From positions 62,001-126,000 of the forward strand of contig JAIQDT010003783.1 of assembly GCA_021521415.1 (NCBI GenBank): DNA of 64,000 nt. Reading direction: 5' to 3'. A model generated the notes under the pieces. That model worked only from the letters and a program-made list of their open reading frames with translations, had not been told where the DNA came from and did no database searches. The position numbers and the translations under genes were made by a program. Of the stretch, positions 10,901 through 23,800 are shown one piece after another (the stretch's first letter is position 1; each line of letters begins with the position of its first letter). This stretch comes from Bidens hawaiensis. Its lineage: Eukaryota > Streptophyta > Magnoliopsida > Asterales > Asteraceae.

Positions 10901-11863
10901 TTTCGTCCCGAAATTTAGCTTTTTAGTATACTTGATGCATCGATGATTAAGATTACATGATCCCATGATGACCACTATGCGCCACCACTTCTAATATTCG
11001 TCTCAGGCACCACCCAAATCAAGCCGAAGGGGCTTATATATAGGGTGTACCAGCGGCTAACCCACCACTCCTTCAACCTTACTTGGGTGTTTCCTTCGAC
11101 TCCTATTAGATCAATGACACACAGGACGACACACTATTTTCCACTACGAGGCATCATCCTCAAGCTTTACATCAGACATATTCATTTCGGATTGAAGGGG
11201 TTTATATATAGGGTGTACCAGCGGCTAACCCACCACTCCTTCAATCTTCCGCGAATATTACCCTCGGTAATTCTTGAATTCAATGTCTCACAGCTGCCAC
11301 GCTAACTATAAGTCCCTAATTCCAGGTTTCGCTTCAGACATATTCAACTCGTGCCGAAGAGGTTTATATATAGGGTGTACCAGCGGCTAACCCACCACTT
11401 CTTCAACCTTTGTCGAATATTTCTCTACACGAACCTTGAGTTCACGACTTCTAGTTACACAATAGCATATTGCTTATACACGTATACACCTGTGACCTTG
11501 ATGTAATTATATTCCGGACTATAATTACGAGCTCACCTTGTATCAATGTATAAGCTCTATTGTGTGCGGCTAGAAAATTTGACACGACACCACACACATA
11601 CACACAACCATGCTCCATGAATGCAAGAATGAATGACAAATTTTTGGCTTAAATAATGTATAAATTTCCCCAAAATTCATATGATTGAGTAGATATGACT
11701 TGTGCTCCCAGCATGAGCCCTGAGTAGCCAAATTTGTGGATGCAAATAAAAGAATACTTATAAGCATAATAAGGCAACACGATATTCATTGAATAACACA
11801 ATTATTTGATACATGCTGCAAATGTCATATTGACTTCTAGACAATAGATTACAAGAATAGAGA
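10901..11863 (-). other. 3' non-coding region of gypsy element 1 with three long-loop hairpins
   Basis: Between the pol stop and the polypurine tract there is no gene. Three copies of the long-loop hairpin occur: arms 11006-11030/11070-11094, 11178-11198/11238-11258 and 11340-11360/11400-11420. The loop is almost the same each time (TATATAGGGTGTACCAGCGG then CTAACCCACCACT). The arm ends next to the loop differ: GAAGG/CCTTC, GATTGAAGG/CCTTCAATC, GAAGA/TCTTC. Confidence 0.75.
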
Positions 11864-14800
11864 CTAAGAGAACAGATGAGGGTATTTCTCCTTCATTTGA
11901 TCTTCGCGTTCCCATGTAAACTCGGGTCCGCGTTTGTTATTCCATCGAACATTCACAAGCGGTATGCGGCTACGCTTGGTCTTCTTGACCTCGCGATCCA
12001 AGATTTCGACGGGTTCTTCAACAAAAAGCAGATTGTCGTTAATTCGAACCTCGTCGACGGGAATGAGAAGGGCCTCGTCAACAAGACACTTCTTTAACTG
12101 CGAAACATGAAAAACATTGTGAACTCTACCGAGTTCCGGCGGCAGCTCAAGACGATAGGCAACTGGTCCGATCCTTTCAAGGATTTTGAATGGTCCAACA
12201 TACCTAGGAGCGAACTTTCCCTTCTTCCCGAAACGGACTACGCCCTTCCAGGGGGAAACTTTCAGCAGAACACGGTCACCAACTTGAAACTCGAGTGGCT
12301 TGCGTCGTTTGTCTGCGTAGTACTTATGCCGACAACGGGCGTCTTTGAGTCGCTGTTGAATGATAGCGATTTGATCGGTTGTTTCCTGTATTAGTTCCGG
12401 GCCGATGATCTGTGAATCCCCGGTCTCGGACCAACACAAGGGTGAGCGACACTTGCGACCGTAAAGAGCTTCAAACGGCGCGCATTTAATAGAAGAGTGG
12501 TAACTATTGTTGTAAGAAAATTCTGCCAGCGGCAGATGAGCTTCCCAACTATTACCGAATTCAAGGATACAAGCTCTCAACATGTCCTCTAGGGTTTGTA
12601 TGGTCCTCTCGCTCTGCCCATCAGTTTCTGGATGATAGGAAGAGCTAAGCTTCACACTTGTCCCAAAGGCCTTTTGCAAAGATTTCCAGAACCTGGAAGA
12701 AAAACTGCTGTCGCGATCAGACGTAATGCCCTTAGGCACACCATGACGGGAAACGATCTCACGAATGTATACCCGCGCCAACTTTTCCGTAGTGTAGTCC
12801 TCACGAACCGGGATAAAGTGAGCGGATTTAGTTAGAATGTCCACAATAACCCAAATTGAGTCATGACCGCTAGGCGTCCGCGGTAGCTTGGTGATGAAAT
12901 CCATAGCTAACTCTTCCCACTTCCACTGAGGAATAATAGGTTGCTGAAGCAGCCCAGACGGCCTTCGATGCTCTGTCTTGACTCGCGAACAAGTCAAACA
13001 TCTCATCACGTATAAAGCGATGTCTTTCTTCATCCCGGGCCACCAATAATGAGGTTTAAGATCTTGATACATTTTGCTGCTGCCGGGATGAATCGAGTAT
13101 CTGGACTTGTGGGCTTCACTTAGAATAAGCGTTCGAAGAGGCTCAGAGTTTGGGATCCATGCTCGATCAAGAAAATAGAGGATGCCGTCCAACTTGGTTT
13201 CGAATTTCTGTTCGGCTCCACACGACAAAACGCCCTTGAGATCTCCATTCACAAGCGCCTGATTCTGAGCTTCGCGAATTAAGGAGGGAAGATTGGATTG
13301 AATTCTAATAGAGTGCAGCTGGGTCCTTTCTTTACGACTCAATGCGTCAGCCACCACATTAGCCTTTCCCGGGTGGTAGCGGATTTCACAATCGTAATCG
13401 CTGAGAAGTTCGACCCAGCGTCGCTGCCTCATGTTCAACTCTTTCTGATGGAGGATGTGCTGCAAGCTCTTGTGGTCGGTATAGATGACACACTTCGTGC
13501 CGTACAGGTAGTGTCTCCAGATTTTTAAGGCAAACACCACAGCACCCAACTCGAGGTCATGCGTGGCGTAGTTCTTTTCGTGCACCTTGAGTTGTCGAGA
13601 AGCGTAAGCGATGACCTTCCCTCGTTGCATTAAAACGCAACCGAGGCCTTGATTTGAAGCATCGCAATAAACGGTAAAGTCATCGTCACCTTCCGGAAGC
13701 GATAGAATCGGTGCACGGCAAAGTTTATTCTTCAGAGTTTGGAAGGCTTCCTCTTGATCTCGTCCCCACACGAAGGGTTCTCCCTTCTGAGTCAGAGTGG
13801 TCAAAGGCAAGGCAATCCTGGAGAAGTTTGAGATAAATCGGCGGTAGTAACCAGCCAATCCAAGAAATGAACGGATTTCGGTAGGTGTTTTAGGCGCTAC
13901 CCAATTTCTGATGGCTTCTACCTTGGCAGGGTCGACGTGTATGCCGTCGACATTGATAACATGTCCCAAGAATTGAACTTCCTTTAGCCAAAATTCGCAC
14001 TTGGAGAACTTGGCATATAGTTGTTCCTTCCTGAGAAGCTCCAAAATAAGCCTGAGATGAAGCTCATGATCGGTCCTCGAACGAGAATAAATGAGAATAT
14101 CGTCTATGAAAACAATGACAAACTGGTCGAGATATGGACGGCAAACGCGATTCATCAGATCCATGAAAATAGCGGGGGCATTGGTCATTCCAAAAGGCAT
14201 AACCATGAACTCGTAATGACCGTAACGAGTTCGGAACGCAGTTTTCGGGATATCCTCTTCCAGAACACGCAATTGATGGTAACCAGAACGCAGATCGATC
14301 TTAGAGAAAAACGTAGCACCCTGAAGCTGATCAAAGAGATCATCAATTCTCGGTAACGGGTACCGGTTTTTGATGGTCAGTTTATTAAGCTCCCGATAGT
14401 CAATGCACATACGGAAAGTCCCATCCTTCTTTTTGACGAAGAGTACTGGGGCTCCCCATGGAGACGAGCTAGGGCGAATGAATCCCTTGCCAAGAAGTTC
14501 TTGAAGCTGATTCGATAATTCTTGAAGTTCCAGCGGAGCTAGACGATAAGGAGACTTAGCAACAGGGAGAGCACCAGGAATAAGATCGATACGAAATTCC
14601 ACCTGCCTGCTAGGAGGAAGTCCAGGCAGCTCATCGGGAAAAACATCAGAAAATTCACGCACGACAGGGAAGTCCTGCAGTCTCTTGACTTTGGATTCCT
14701 TGAGAGTAACACGGGCTAGAAATGCGGGATACTTCTTTTGAAGGTACCGACTGGCTTTTAAGCAAGAAACGATTCTTAGGCATCCACCCGACCTATCCCC

Positions 14801-16315
14801 TTGAATGGTTAGAATTTCACCAGAAGACAGAGGGATACGAATAAGTTTCTCGGCGCAGATTACTTCCGCGCGATTGCTAGACAGCCAGTCCATTCCCACA
14901 ACTAGATCGAAGCTTCCAAGACGAAAAGGTATAAGGTCAATACTGAACGATGTGGTGACAAGAGTAAGGGTGCAATATCGAATGACAGACCTCACTTGTG
15001 TGGACTCTCCACTAGCAAGTTCAACAACCAAGGCAGGTTCCAACTCGGAAATTTTTAATTTCAGCAAAGGAACCAATTCGCAAGAGACAAAACTCCTATC
15101 AGCTCCTGTATCAAATAGGACAGACACCCAATTGTTGTTAAGAGTAAACGTACCAGTAATAACATCGGGGTTTTGGCGTGCTTCGGCAGCTCCAATGGTG
15201 AAGGCCCTCCCGCGAGCCGGAGGAACGTTGGTGACGCGAGGGCATCGATTTCTGTAATGGTCCATCGCGCCACACTCGAAGCAGCCTCGAGCAGGGTTAG
15301 GCTGAGGGTTAGCATTCCCCACAGCCAATTGGTTGCCAGGACTCCTGCAGCGCTCCACCAGGTGTCCGAATCGTCCACAATTTGTGCACTTGCGGCACAA
15401 CTCACTTGTTGGGTGATGATAAGAACATAAGTTGCACTTGGGATGCGGCCCAGTATATTCCTTTCTCGGTCTTCCCTGGACTGTTGCGGCTGAAACGGGG
15501 GCCATGGAGTTGATAGGCGTAGCACCAGTGATCGCAGTTAAGTAGGTCGCTTTCCGCTTCCTATTGTTCCCCTTTTTCGCTTTCCCATCGGAAGATTTGC
15601 CCTTATCCTGATGCAAAACACCGGACCTGAGCTGTTCCCTGGTCAAACGGGCAGTGAGATCGATCACTGCCTTAAGTGTAGTGGGGTCAACTGCAACCGC
15701 AATGCCCCTCATAGAGTCCGGAAGACCGCTGATGTATTGCTCGACAGCGCGAGAAGCTGGGGTAACCATGTGGGGCACCAATAGGGAGAGTTCATGAAAT
15801 CTCTCCGTGTACTTCATGTGATCGGCGCCCTTCATCGTGTGCGCCCTAAACTCAGCCTCCAATTTCTGGAGTTCGGTTCTCGGAACGAACTCCTGCGTGA
15901 CTAGCTCAACAAACTCGGCCCAGGGCAAGGCTAAGACCGCGTCTCGCCCCCTGGTTCTAATCTCGATATTCCACCACGTGAGAGCCCGTTTGTGGAACAT
16001 ACTCGCCGCGAATTTGACCCTGAGTTCATCCGGGCAAGAGCACATGTTGAATGAAGCTTCGACTTTCTCGAACCACTGGAGAAGACCAGCAGCTCCCTCG
16101 GATCCATTAAAGCTCGTAGGCCCAGTGTTAGTAAAAGCCTTATAGAGCCTGTCGGCCTGAAGAGTAGGATTCGGTTCTGGGGCTTGTGGCGCACCCGAGG
16201 TTCCTTCTTGCCTTAGGTTGTTAACCAGACCCGGAAGAACTGCTGCAATTTGCTGCGCTATGATGGCAGCGAGGTCAGCAGGGTCAGCATTAACGGACGA
16301 GCGACGAGGAGGCAT
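11864..16315 (-). CDS. Gag-Pol polyprotein of Tekay-type gypsy element, intact (1483 aa)
   Basis: This single unbroken frame supplies the capsid and all enzymes for retrotransposition. The start MPPRRSS (16315) is preferred over an upstream Met because the intervening residues are a non-protein-like Phe run. Approximate residues: Gag 60-240; two CCHC knuckles ([14 protein letters not shown] about 310, [14 protein letters not shown] about 345); aspartic protease [11 protein letters not shown] (Asp 402); reverse transcriptase with FIDDILIYS (about 737); RNase H with [10 protein letters not shown] (about 883) and [10 protein letters not shown]; integrase HHCC zinc finger (about 1069-1110) and catalytic Asp 1139, Asp 1200, Glu 1236 with the standard 35-residue spacing; a C-terminal chromodomain-like tail [13 protein letters not shown]...[10 protein letters not shown]. 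That tail and the clade-typical sequence suggest the Tekay (Del) chromoviruses. No frameshift or stop is seen. Confidence 0.95.
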   Translation of the reverse strand: MPPRRSSVNADPADLAAIIAQQIAAVLPGLVNNLRQEGTSGAPQAPEPNPTLQADRLYKAFTNTGPTSFNGSEGAAGLLQWFEKVEASFNMCSCPDELRVKFAASMFHKRALTWWNIEIRTRGRDAVLALPWAEFVELVTQEFVPRTELQKLEAEFRAHTMKGADHMKYTERFHELSLLVPHMVTPASRAVEQYISGLPDSMRGIAVAVDPTTLKAVIDLTARLTREQLRSGVLHQDKGKSSDGKAKKGNNRKRKATYLTAITGATPINSMAPVSAATVQGRPRKEYTGPHPKCNLCSYHHPTSELCRKCTNCGRFGHLVERCRSPGNQLAVGNANPQPNPARGCFECGAMDHYRNRCPRVTNVPPARGRAFTIGAAEARQNPDVITGTFTLNNNWVSVLFDTGADRSFVSCELVPLLKLKISELEPALVVELASGESTQVRSVIRYCTLTLVTTSFSIDLIPFRLGSFDLVVGMDWLSSNRAEVICAEKLIRIPLSSGEILTIQGDRSGGCLRIVSCLKASRYLQKKYPAFLARVTLKESKVKRLQDFPVVREFSDVFPDELPGLPPSRQVEFRIDLIPGALPVAKSPYRLAPLELQELSNQLQELLGKGFIRPSSSPWGAPVLFVKKKDGTFRMCIDYRELNKLTIKNRYPLPRIDDLFDQLQGATFFSKIDLRSGYHQLRVLEEDIPKTAFRTRYGHYEFMVMPFGMTNAPAIFMDLMNRVCRPYLDQFVIVFIDDILIYSRSRTDHELHLRLILELLRKEQLYAKFSKCEFWLKEVQFLGHVINVDGIHVDPAKVEAIRNWVAPKTPTEIRSFLGLAGYYRRFISNFSRIALPLTTLTQKGEPFVWGRDQEEAFQTLKNKLCRAPILSLPEGDDDFTVYCDASNQGLGCVLMQRGKVIAYASRQLKVHEKNYATHDLELGAVVFALKIWRHYLYGTKCVIYTDHKSLQHILHQKELNMRQRRWVELLSDYDCEIRYHPGKANVVADALSRKERTQLHSIRIQSNLPSLIREAQNQALVNGDLKGVLSCGAEQKFETKLDGILYFLDRAWIPNSEPLRTLILSEAHKSRYSIHPGSSKMYQDLKPHYWWPGMKKDIALYVMRCLTCSRVKTEHRRPSGLLQQPIIPQWKWEELAMDFITKLPRTPSGHDSIWVIVDILTKSAHFIPVREDYTTEKLARVYIREIVSRHGVPKGITSDRDSSFSSRFWKSLQKAFGTSVKLSSSYHPETDGQSERTIQTLEDMLRACILEFGNSWEAHLPLAEFSYNNSYHSSIKCAPFEALYGRKCRSPLCWSETGDSQIIGPELIQETTDQIAIIQQRLKDARCRHKYYADKRRKPLEFQVGDRVLLKVSPWKGVVRFGKKGKFAPRYVGPFKILERIGPVAYRLELPPELGRVHNVFHVSQLKKCLVDEALLIPVDEVRINDNLLFVEEPVEILDREVKKTKRSRIPLVNVRWNNKRGPEFTWEREDQMKEKYPHLFS

Positions 16316-16537
16316 TCTGAAAAAGAAAAAGAACGCGCAAGAATGATACCGGGAATAAGAATAACAGGATAAGGAATAGCCAAAGAATACATCGCTACGA
16401 TAGACACAATTAAAGATGCAGCACATAAGCACATAGCAAGCACATAAGTGTGGGCGTGTGATAGTGATGCATGAATTATCTAGAGTTAAGGGTCCTAGGT
16501 TATAGTCTAGGTCGGTTTCCTAATTCCCTATAACCAT

Positions 16538-16551
16538 TGGCTCTGATACCA
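16538..16551 (-). other. Primer binding site, initiator Met tRNA type
   Basis: On the minus strand TGGTATCAGAGCCA lies three bases after the 5' LTR end. It is complementary to the 3' end of plant initiator tRNA-Met, the usual primer of these elements. Confidence 0.9.
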
Positions 16552-16554
16552 ATC

Positions 16555-19017
16555 TGTCACACCCCGGTCGTAATGGCGGAAAACCGAGGCGTGGCGACTA
16601 GGTCGTGATTGATTGAGCACAATAGTATAAAAGTCTAAATGCATAAACATAACCAAACTGTCAAATATTACATCATCCAGGTAACATGAAACAAATTGTT
16701 TTAATACAAAATATCAAGTTTCCAAACAACTCCTAGCCTAGCCTTCATCTCTCTAAGGCCTCTATCAGCTATTAGCTACTTCCTGCTTCATTTCCTGAAA
16801 ACATGTAATAAAACGTCAACTACAAAAAGTAGATGAGTGAATTCATAGGTTAACTAATACTGTAGTGATAAGCCCTACACAAGCATACTAGGCTAAGTTG
16901 TAGGGGTTTATATATAGGGTGTACCATCGGCTAACCCACCACTCCTACAACTTATCCTACTATGCTTGGTATGCTTATCATCTCAACTGAATCTGCAAGA
17001 GTTTCGTATAAAGATTCCAATTATTGTTTCCATGCATGCAGGAGGAACGGTATCAAGGATATATGTATAAGATACCCAAGAATCATATGTAACCATGCCA
17101 TGATGAAAAATGATAATGATGCATAATGATCACACAAGACCTGACATCGACCCCACACAAGACCACACTATGCTACTTGATTTCCTTGATGGTAACCCAA
17201 ATCGATCACTTTGGGTACCATGAGAGAATTCTAAAGCGTACTTTAGTATCTCTTGGATTCCTAATCGATCACTTAGGAGATCCTTCGGATCCTTAATCGA
17301 ACACTTAAGAGATCCTTCGGATTCTTAATCGAACACTTAAGAACCCCATAGGTCACGTGTATTCTAAATCGATCACTTTAGAATCCCACATCTAGTGACG
17401 GCCTGTCTACCAATCGACCACTTGGAGATCAAACCTATGCACTATTGTGACCTATATTGCCACTGTTCACACGATCACAAGACTGACCAATGAATAATGT
17501 GTTTTCATGATAAAGTATAACGGGTACATGACTTTGATTTCCAAACGTCCAATGTTCCCTAAACGCTGAGTGATTCCCATATTTACTCCTGAATATTTGA
17601 TTATGCATACACAACTTCCGAGAAAGTTAAGGTACGCGTAACCTGCCATGATTACTTGTTTTCCCAATGTTCATTGTTTGCAAAAGATTTGTCAAGTGTT
17701 TATGATAAGTAATGTTTGAATAAATGTGTTTTGTCAAAACGTGTACATTTACCATGTTTTCACCCCCAATGATTTGAAAGGCTTTAAAAGAAAAATGGGG
17801 GCTATGAACTCACCTTGTTGACTAGGTGTGGTTGCTAGGGCGGTCGGGTGCTGTCAAACGTCGATCCTCTAAGTCTAGACAAGGACATAATAAGTTAACA
17901 ACGCAGTTTAAGTCTAAGAGTGTAAGCCTTACACGATCTCGAGCAAAAACTAGGTTTTAAAGACGAAACAGCTTGGTTCTGACCTGATTCGATCGAATAG
18001 GAACACATTCGATCGAATAGACACACATTCGATCGATTAGACACACATTCGATCGAATAGACACACATTCGATCGAATAGAAACACATTCGATCGAATAG
18101 ACAGACGTTCGATCGAATACGAAGCTCATTCGGTCGAATGAGTTGGAGACCATTCGGTTGCTTTCCTATTCGGTCGACTGGACTGGTTCGATCGACACAT
18201 TCGATCGAATGAACTGATTCGATCGACTGGTTCGATCGAATGAACTGATTCGATCGACTGAAAGCTGGGCGACGGAGATACCCACGGGTTTTCCAGATTT
18301 TCCAGATTTTTGACCCAAAATCGAAGTTTTTGACATGGAAATGCTCGGGATTGAAAGGGGTATCGATTCCCAGTACTTTTAAACACAAAAGCTTGCATTT
18401 TGACACCAAAAATGACGGTTTTTGACCAAGAACACACTTGACACAAAAGTCGGAGTTTTTGCTCGATTCGGGGCGGGTTTTGGTTGTAAAAACGTATGAT
18501 TTTCAAGAAGATCTTACCGACAACAACGATAAACAGATTGGTGGACTCGAATCTTAGATTGGATGACTTTCTCTCACTACTCTCTCTCTAGAAGTGGGAG
18601 TGTTTGGGTGGGAAGTGTTGGTGGAAATGAAAGAGATGGTGTAAGAATACTTGATTTTCCGCTTAAATACTCGGGTGACTCGGGTTCGGGTTTAGGCTAC
18701 CGACGGGTCAAGACTAGTCGAGTTCATAAGTTTTTAAACAAACTAAAACTTTTTCAGCAAAACTTTTATAAACCATTTTCCGAATAATTATTTAAAATCT
18801 TTTTTTTTTTTTTTAAATAAGAACATTTTATTTTTCAAAAGCATAAAAATTAATATTTTCCAGGCGTAAATGTCGTTTTATAAAATAAACATTTCAAATG
18901 ATAAAAGCAGATTTCTCCAATGATATGGGTTCCGAACTTATCGTCCAGAACCCCAAAGTGTATAGTTTCCGATGATTCCTTGATTTTTGTCTACCAGTCA
19001 AATTCCAGGGCGTTACA
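16555..19017 (-). repeat. 5' LTR of gypsy element 1 (2463 bp)
   Basis: It copies 8417-10880 at a constant offset of 8138 bp up to a poly-T run that is one T shorter. The promoter for the element must lie here in the minus orientation; I did not fix a TATA box. It carries the same hairpin array (17189-17430), long-loop hairpin (16881-16967) and palindrome cluster (17987-18259). Confidence 0.95.
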
Positions 19018-19068
19018 CAACATATGTTTAATTTCTAAGATTTAAGTATGATAGGTTTGACCAATTAC

Positions 19069-20737
19069 CGTTGGGGGCTCAACATGGTATCGCAGATTTT
19101 GAAAGGTAAGTGTTAGTGGTTCAAAAGGTAAAACCAACTTTCCTGTAAGATAAGAGAATGAATAAGTGTCCATTTAAGTCATAAACTTGGCAAAAAATGA
19201 TATAACATGTCCCATATATGAATTAACTGGTGAGTTCTAGAAACTGCGCTCTAATTGTGAAAGCAAGGAAGTATTGATTAAGATCCGAAACTGTGATATA
19301 AGACATGCATCATTGAAAAAAAAGACAATTCTAACCTTCATAAGGCACCAAGTGATATCCAAAAATAGTACCCATCAAAATCTAGTCCATGGCTTTGAAG
19401 TATTTGTAGCCCTATGGTTGTGTTTGTAGACATTATCTGCTTTTAAAAGTTTTAGAAAAATGAATATTGTTAAGTAATTCAAAAGTTTGATAAAATGTCT
19501 ACCAATTTACCTTGTTCCATCTAGAAGATAGGAATTCATTCACTGTAAGACCTATTTCACCATATGACAGTGGACAAACCCAAAATCCCCACTTTAGCCA
19601 TGATGGCATTGTATCTGTAATTCAAATCCCATTCTTGTTAATTTTCATAGCTCTATATGTAGGAAAATAAATTTAAAAAACTAACTGTATGGTAAAATGA
19701 AGCCTCCAAATGATAACAGAAACAGTAATGATATACTACCAACAGTTGTAGAAGCAATCTCAGTTTGAAAGACCGATGCTAAAAACCGGAACAATGATAT
19801 TGACGTGAAATGCATCGCGAAAAATAGCACTAGCTGACGTAAGAACCTGTAAAACACATGCCACTAAAAACTTTATTTAGTTTTAAAGGAAGGGAAAATT
19901 TCATATACCCCTCAAAACATGGTATAGTATCATATTTACCCAAACCATATTTGATATTAATCTTTTTTTGTGTGTAAATATGATAATATGCAAGTTTTTA
20001 AGTTATATATGCAATTATCCATAAACGAAAACACATATGTTTATAAGATGATTACCTCTCTGGTTCAGGGCTATATCCAATAACATAATAAGTGAGACAT
20101 GTCCATATAATGGCTACGAACATTGACAGGGGAATTTTAAGTAGGGATGCTGGAATTGCATATGCCCAAGCAGGATAGAAGTACATATCCCTTTGTTTAT
20201 AAAAAACCGGAAGTCTGGCAACTGTCATGGATAATTCTGGGAATCCATCAACTAGAAGAATTACAAGTGCAAAAAACAGTGAACCAAGATAATAATTTGC
20301 ATAGATGGCATCAACCTTCAACTTAGTTCGGATAAATACAGTCATTGTGATTATCGCAATAATTAACAGCTGCAGACAAGTAGCTCAAATAGATTAGAAA
20401 TTTTGTAAATAAGGATAGTAATAATAATAACAAAACAAAAAAAAAGAATTTGAACCTGGATGAACTTGAAGATATATAAAAAAGAATTCCTCTTCATGAG
20501 AAGAATCTCCCTAGACATGCAAACTCTAAAAAGGTCCCATTTAGAAAGTGAATATTTGTGGAAGGACATTGCATTCTCATGGCTTTGCAATCTTGTTAAG
20601 GGTTGGGAGATATTTTCATTTACTTCTTTTCTCAAATAAGATTCTTTAAATCTCATGGTTAACGTAGGCACTGAGATGTATTTATATGCTTGGTCAGTTC
20701 GGCACCAGTACTTCTCTTGATCTTTTCTTGAACAAAC
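19069..20737 (-). CDS. PDR transporter, first transmembrane domain and linker (exons 10-16)
   Basis: Exon 10 (20737-20456) starts with [13 protein letters not shown] and ends in the pre-TMD segment [20 protein letters not shown]. Exon 11 (20369-20056) holds hydrophobic helices and the PDR motif [19 protein letters not shown]. Exon 12 (19846-19686) continues them, and exon 13 (19614-19511) reads [19 protein letters not shown], a strong PDR hallmark. Exon 14 (19436-19336) gives [17 protein letters not shown] and then an in-frame TGA at 19338-19340, just before its donor site. The next segment (about 19290-19200) resembles the last TMD1 helix but has stops in the usable frames. Exon 16 (19142-19069) gives [20 protein letters not shown], the entry to NBD2. 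This part carries most of the damage. Confidence 0.8.
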
Positions 20738-20848
20738 CTGTATACCAGTCTTTATTATCTTGCAAAAAAAGCAAGTGCATGATATTCTAGAAAAGAGCAC
20801 ATTTTTTTATTCTGAAAGTAGCAAATTTTAAAGAGATGAAGGCATTAC

Positions 20849-23800
20849 TTCTTGGAGAAAGTCAGCTACGCCTTTCCTCTCGGGGCACTTAAAACCAAGA
20901 CCCTCAAAATACTCTAGAACGTAACTGCAGGGTCCGTGATACACGATCATACCTTCGGCCATTAACATGATGTCGTCAAAGAGATCAAAGGCTTCTGGTG
21001 ATGGTTGAAGAAGTGAAATGAGTATAGAAGCATCTGTTATATGTGCCAACTGCTGAAGACAAACGATTATCTGATACGTAGTGGAGCTGTCTAATCCATT
21101 TGATATTTCATCCATAAATAAAGCTTTTGCAGGACCAACAATCATCTCCCCTGCAAACAACCAAACAAGTTAGATTCTATTTACTTGAAAATTAATCTTA
21201 CTCGCTGAATTGGTAGACTAGTAGTATGTAGAGGTTACCTGTAGTCAATCTCTTCTTCTGACCACCCGAGATTCCTCTCCTCATGGCATCTCCAAACATT
21301 GTATCAGCACACATATCAACTCCAAGAATCTGGCATAGCAAGATAATGGTGGAAAATCAGCAATCATACAAAACATTGTATACCACACATTAGGTAAAAA
21401 AAAATGTACCACCTTCAAGATGTAGTTTGTCTGAAGAGTTGTCTTTTGTCCTTCAATGGAAATTGCCTATTAAAATAAAGTTAACCTGCTTTATGTATTA
21501 CTAACACCAACTTCAAGTACATCATCACATCTACAAGAATTACATGAAAAGAAATTCCACAATAATAACTGGACATTATTCACACAAAGTTATATTTTCA
21601 TTCAGGAAGAGTGAAAAATGACTTCCAACTGCCATATTCCATTATAGGAGACATAAAGTTAGGATTTACAAAAAAGTAACTTTACCTTATAGGAGACATA
21701 TGTTTCAAGAACTTTAGCTGAAGAGAGACATATGCATTTCTACCGCTAATTAAGAAATGAATACACAACAAAGACTAAAACTTTACCTTCATGAAAGTGT
21801 CAAGATCAGGATCTGGAATAATCCCCTCTTGTTAACCTCAAGCATAATCTCTTTACCAGAATAAAACTATTAATTAGTTACTGAATCATCCTTGGAAAGG
21901 AATAAACAACTATATGGTGTCTATGAGTGAGTTAGGCTGACCCTGACAACAGGATGAAAAATCAAGTGTTTCCCTCACAGTCATCTCAGGAATATGCAAA
22001 TCATCTTGGCTTATAAACGCAGACGTTTTTTGGGGGACAAATTCTTTTAGTTTGTATCCATTGTAAGAAATTTCACCACTTATCTGCTTTAAGTAAGGAA
22101 GAACCATTAGTGAGTGAAAGCAGGTCATAGGTAATACCTCAACTCTATAGTACATAGTAGTCGAGTGCACAAGGCACCTCAAGCATATGCGAAGGCGCAA
22201 GCATTGTTGGAGTTGGAGATGAACAAAGAAAGCAGGGACCAAATCCATAAATAGGATTGATGAGAGATGATATCCATAATTTACAATCACAATGAGGATT
22301 TATGTAATTTACCGTAAATATAAATGTATTCACACTATTGTTGGCATGAATACATCATTCAAATATAAAATAAGTAAGAGGGAAGTCTAAAACCTTGAGA
22401 GATTTGTTTAGGTTCCCTGAAAGGGCTTTCAACAAAGAGGTTTTCCCACATTCAGGAGGACCAAGAAGCAAAGTCATCCTAAAAAAACCTTATAATAAAA
22501 AAATATTGAAAAAGACGGGTTGAGGACTTTCGCATGAGGTTCGATAGATTAACATGATTGTATTTCTACCTTCCGGGCTTGATGACACCACTGACATCGT
22601 TTAAGATGGTAATCTTGGCCCGTTTAGACTTCAAACCAGGTATCATGACCATCCCCTTTTAGAAAAGAAAACAAAAAATTATATTGAAATATTAGTAAAA
22701 GCAAGGGAGATAACACAAAAAGACTAGACCTGAGAATTGATCCTCTAGATTAATTTAGTTTATGGATAATTTTGGTATCTATCAAAAGTGGCACAGTTAT
22801 TTAAGACCTTAATTCTTTGTTAATGTGTTTCTGTTCATAGGCTACATCCTTCATCTTAGTGGTGGCATGATAATGCAAACAAATTACAAACACAACGTTT
22901 GAATGTTGATCAAAAAGACTCAAAATAGCTTAACCTTTTTTTTTGGCACAAATAAAAATTAGATACATTAACTTCAAACTTGAAGGGTTAATCTAGATAA
23001 GTTGTGAGGGTATTTATTGGCTAAATGAGCTAAAAAGAGTCAAAGGATACCTTTTAGTTTATTTTAAATAATTTATTTGGAGTTTGAGTTAGTATAGGTT
23101 TATATAGTTGGCTATTATTAATAGGGTTTGAGTCAATGATTAGATTTAGGTTACTATTCATCAAGTTTTGTTAGTTTAATAGGGGGCTTAGGGTTATTGT
23201 AGTATTCGGTTTTTGTTTTCCGGTTCATAATAATATTAAAAATTGTCTTGGGATTTTCCTCAAAAATAACTGTATGTTTTTCGTGTCTGATATATGATTA
23301 TGGACATCAAAACAAGCCGAATCACACAAATTTTGTTAATACTATAATTCTTCTTCAATCAAGATAGTTGATTAAGAAATTTGTGGTTGTGACTAGGACT
23401 TTGCTGAATTACAAGTTGACTTTGACCCAGCAAAATTCCATCTGTTCCCAGTTAATATCAGTTCATATCTATAATCTATAGTGTCTAAAATGTGTTGGAT
23501 TGACTAATAAATTGATCTGACCCATGTCTAAACATAAACCCATCAAATAATCAATCAGGAGCACCCTGACCCTATCATATATAAATATTTGGTTCCCTAC
23601 CAAACATATACATTAGTGATAAACATTCTCTTTATTTGGTTTTTCATAAATATCAAAATGTGATGATTTTATAACTCTACAATACTTTTAAAAATATCTG
23701 ATTATATATATCCAAAGTCAAATTTGTAAATAAGAAACTGGGGTCATGAAACCAGAAATAGTTCAAAAAGTTTTTGGAGAACATGTTACTCAAAATTAAT

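Larger units (their letters stand above)
8417..19017 (-). mobile_element. Intact Ty3/gypsy (Tekay-type chromovirus) LTR retrotransposon, very young
   Basis: The element begins TGTCACACC and ends GCGTTACA, flanked by the 5-bp duplication CAACA (8412-8416 and 19018-19022). LTRs are 8417-10880 and 16555-19017, identical as far as I could read except for one T in a poly-T run (16 versus 15). Transcription would be on the minus strand: PBS at 16551-16538, one unbroken gag-pol ORF at 16315-11864, PPT next to 10880. The intact frame, complete ends and near-identical LTRs indicate a very recent, possibly still competent insertion. It sits in a tiny intron of the PDR gene, in the same orientation. Confidence 0.95.

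Noticed and set aside
8417..11863. Hammerhead ribozyme (retrozyme) as an explanation for the LTR hairpins
   Set aside because: I did not find the hammerhead core words (CTGATGA plus GAAA in the right positions) in these hairpins.
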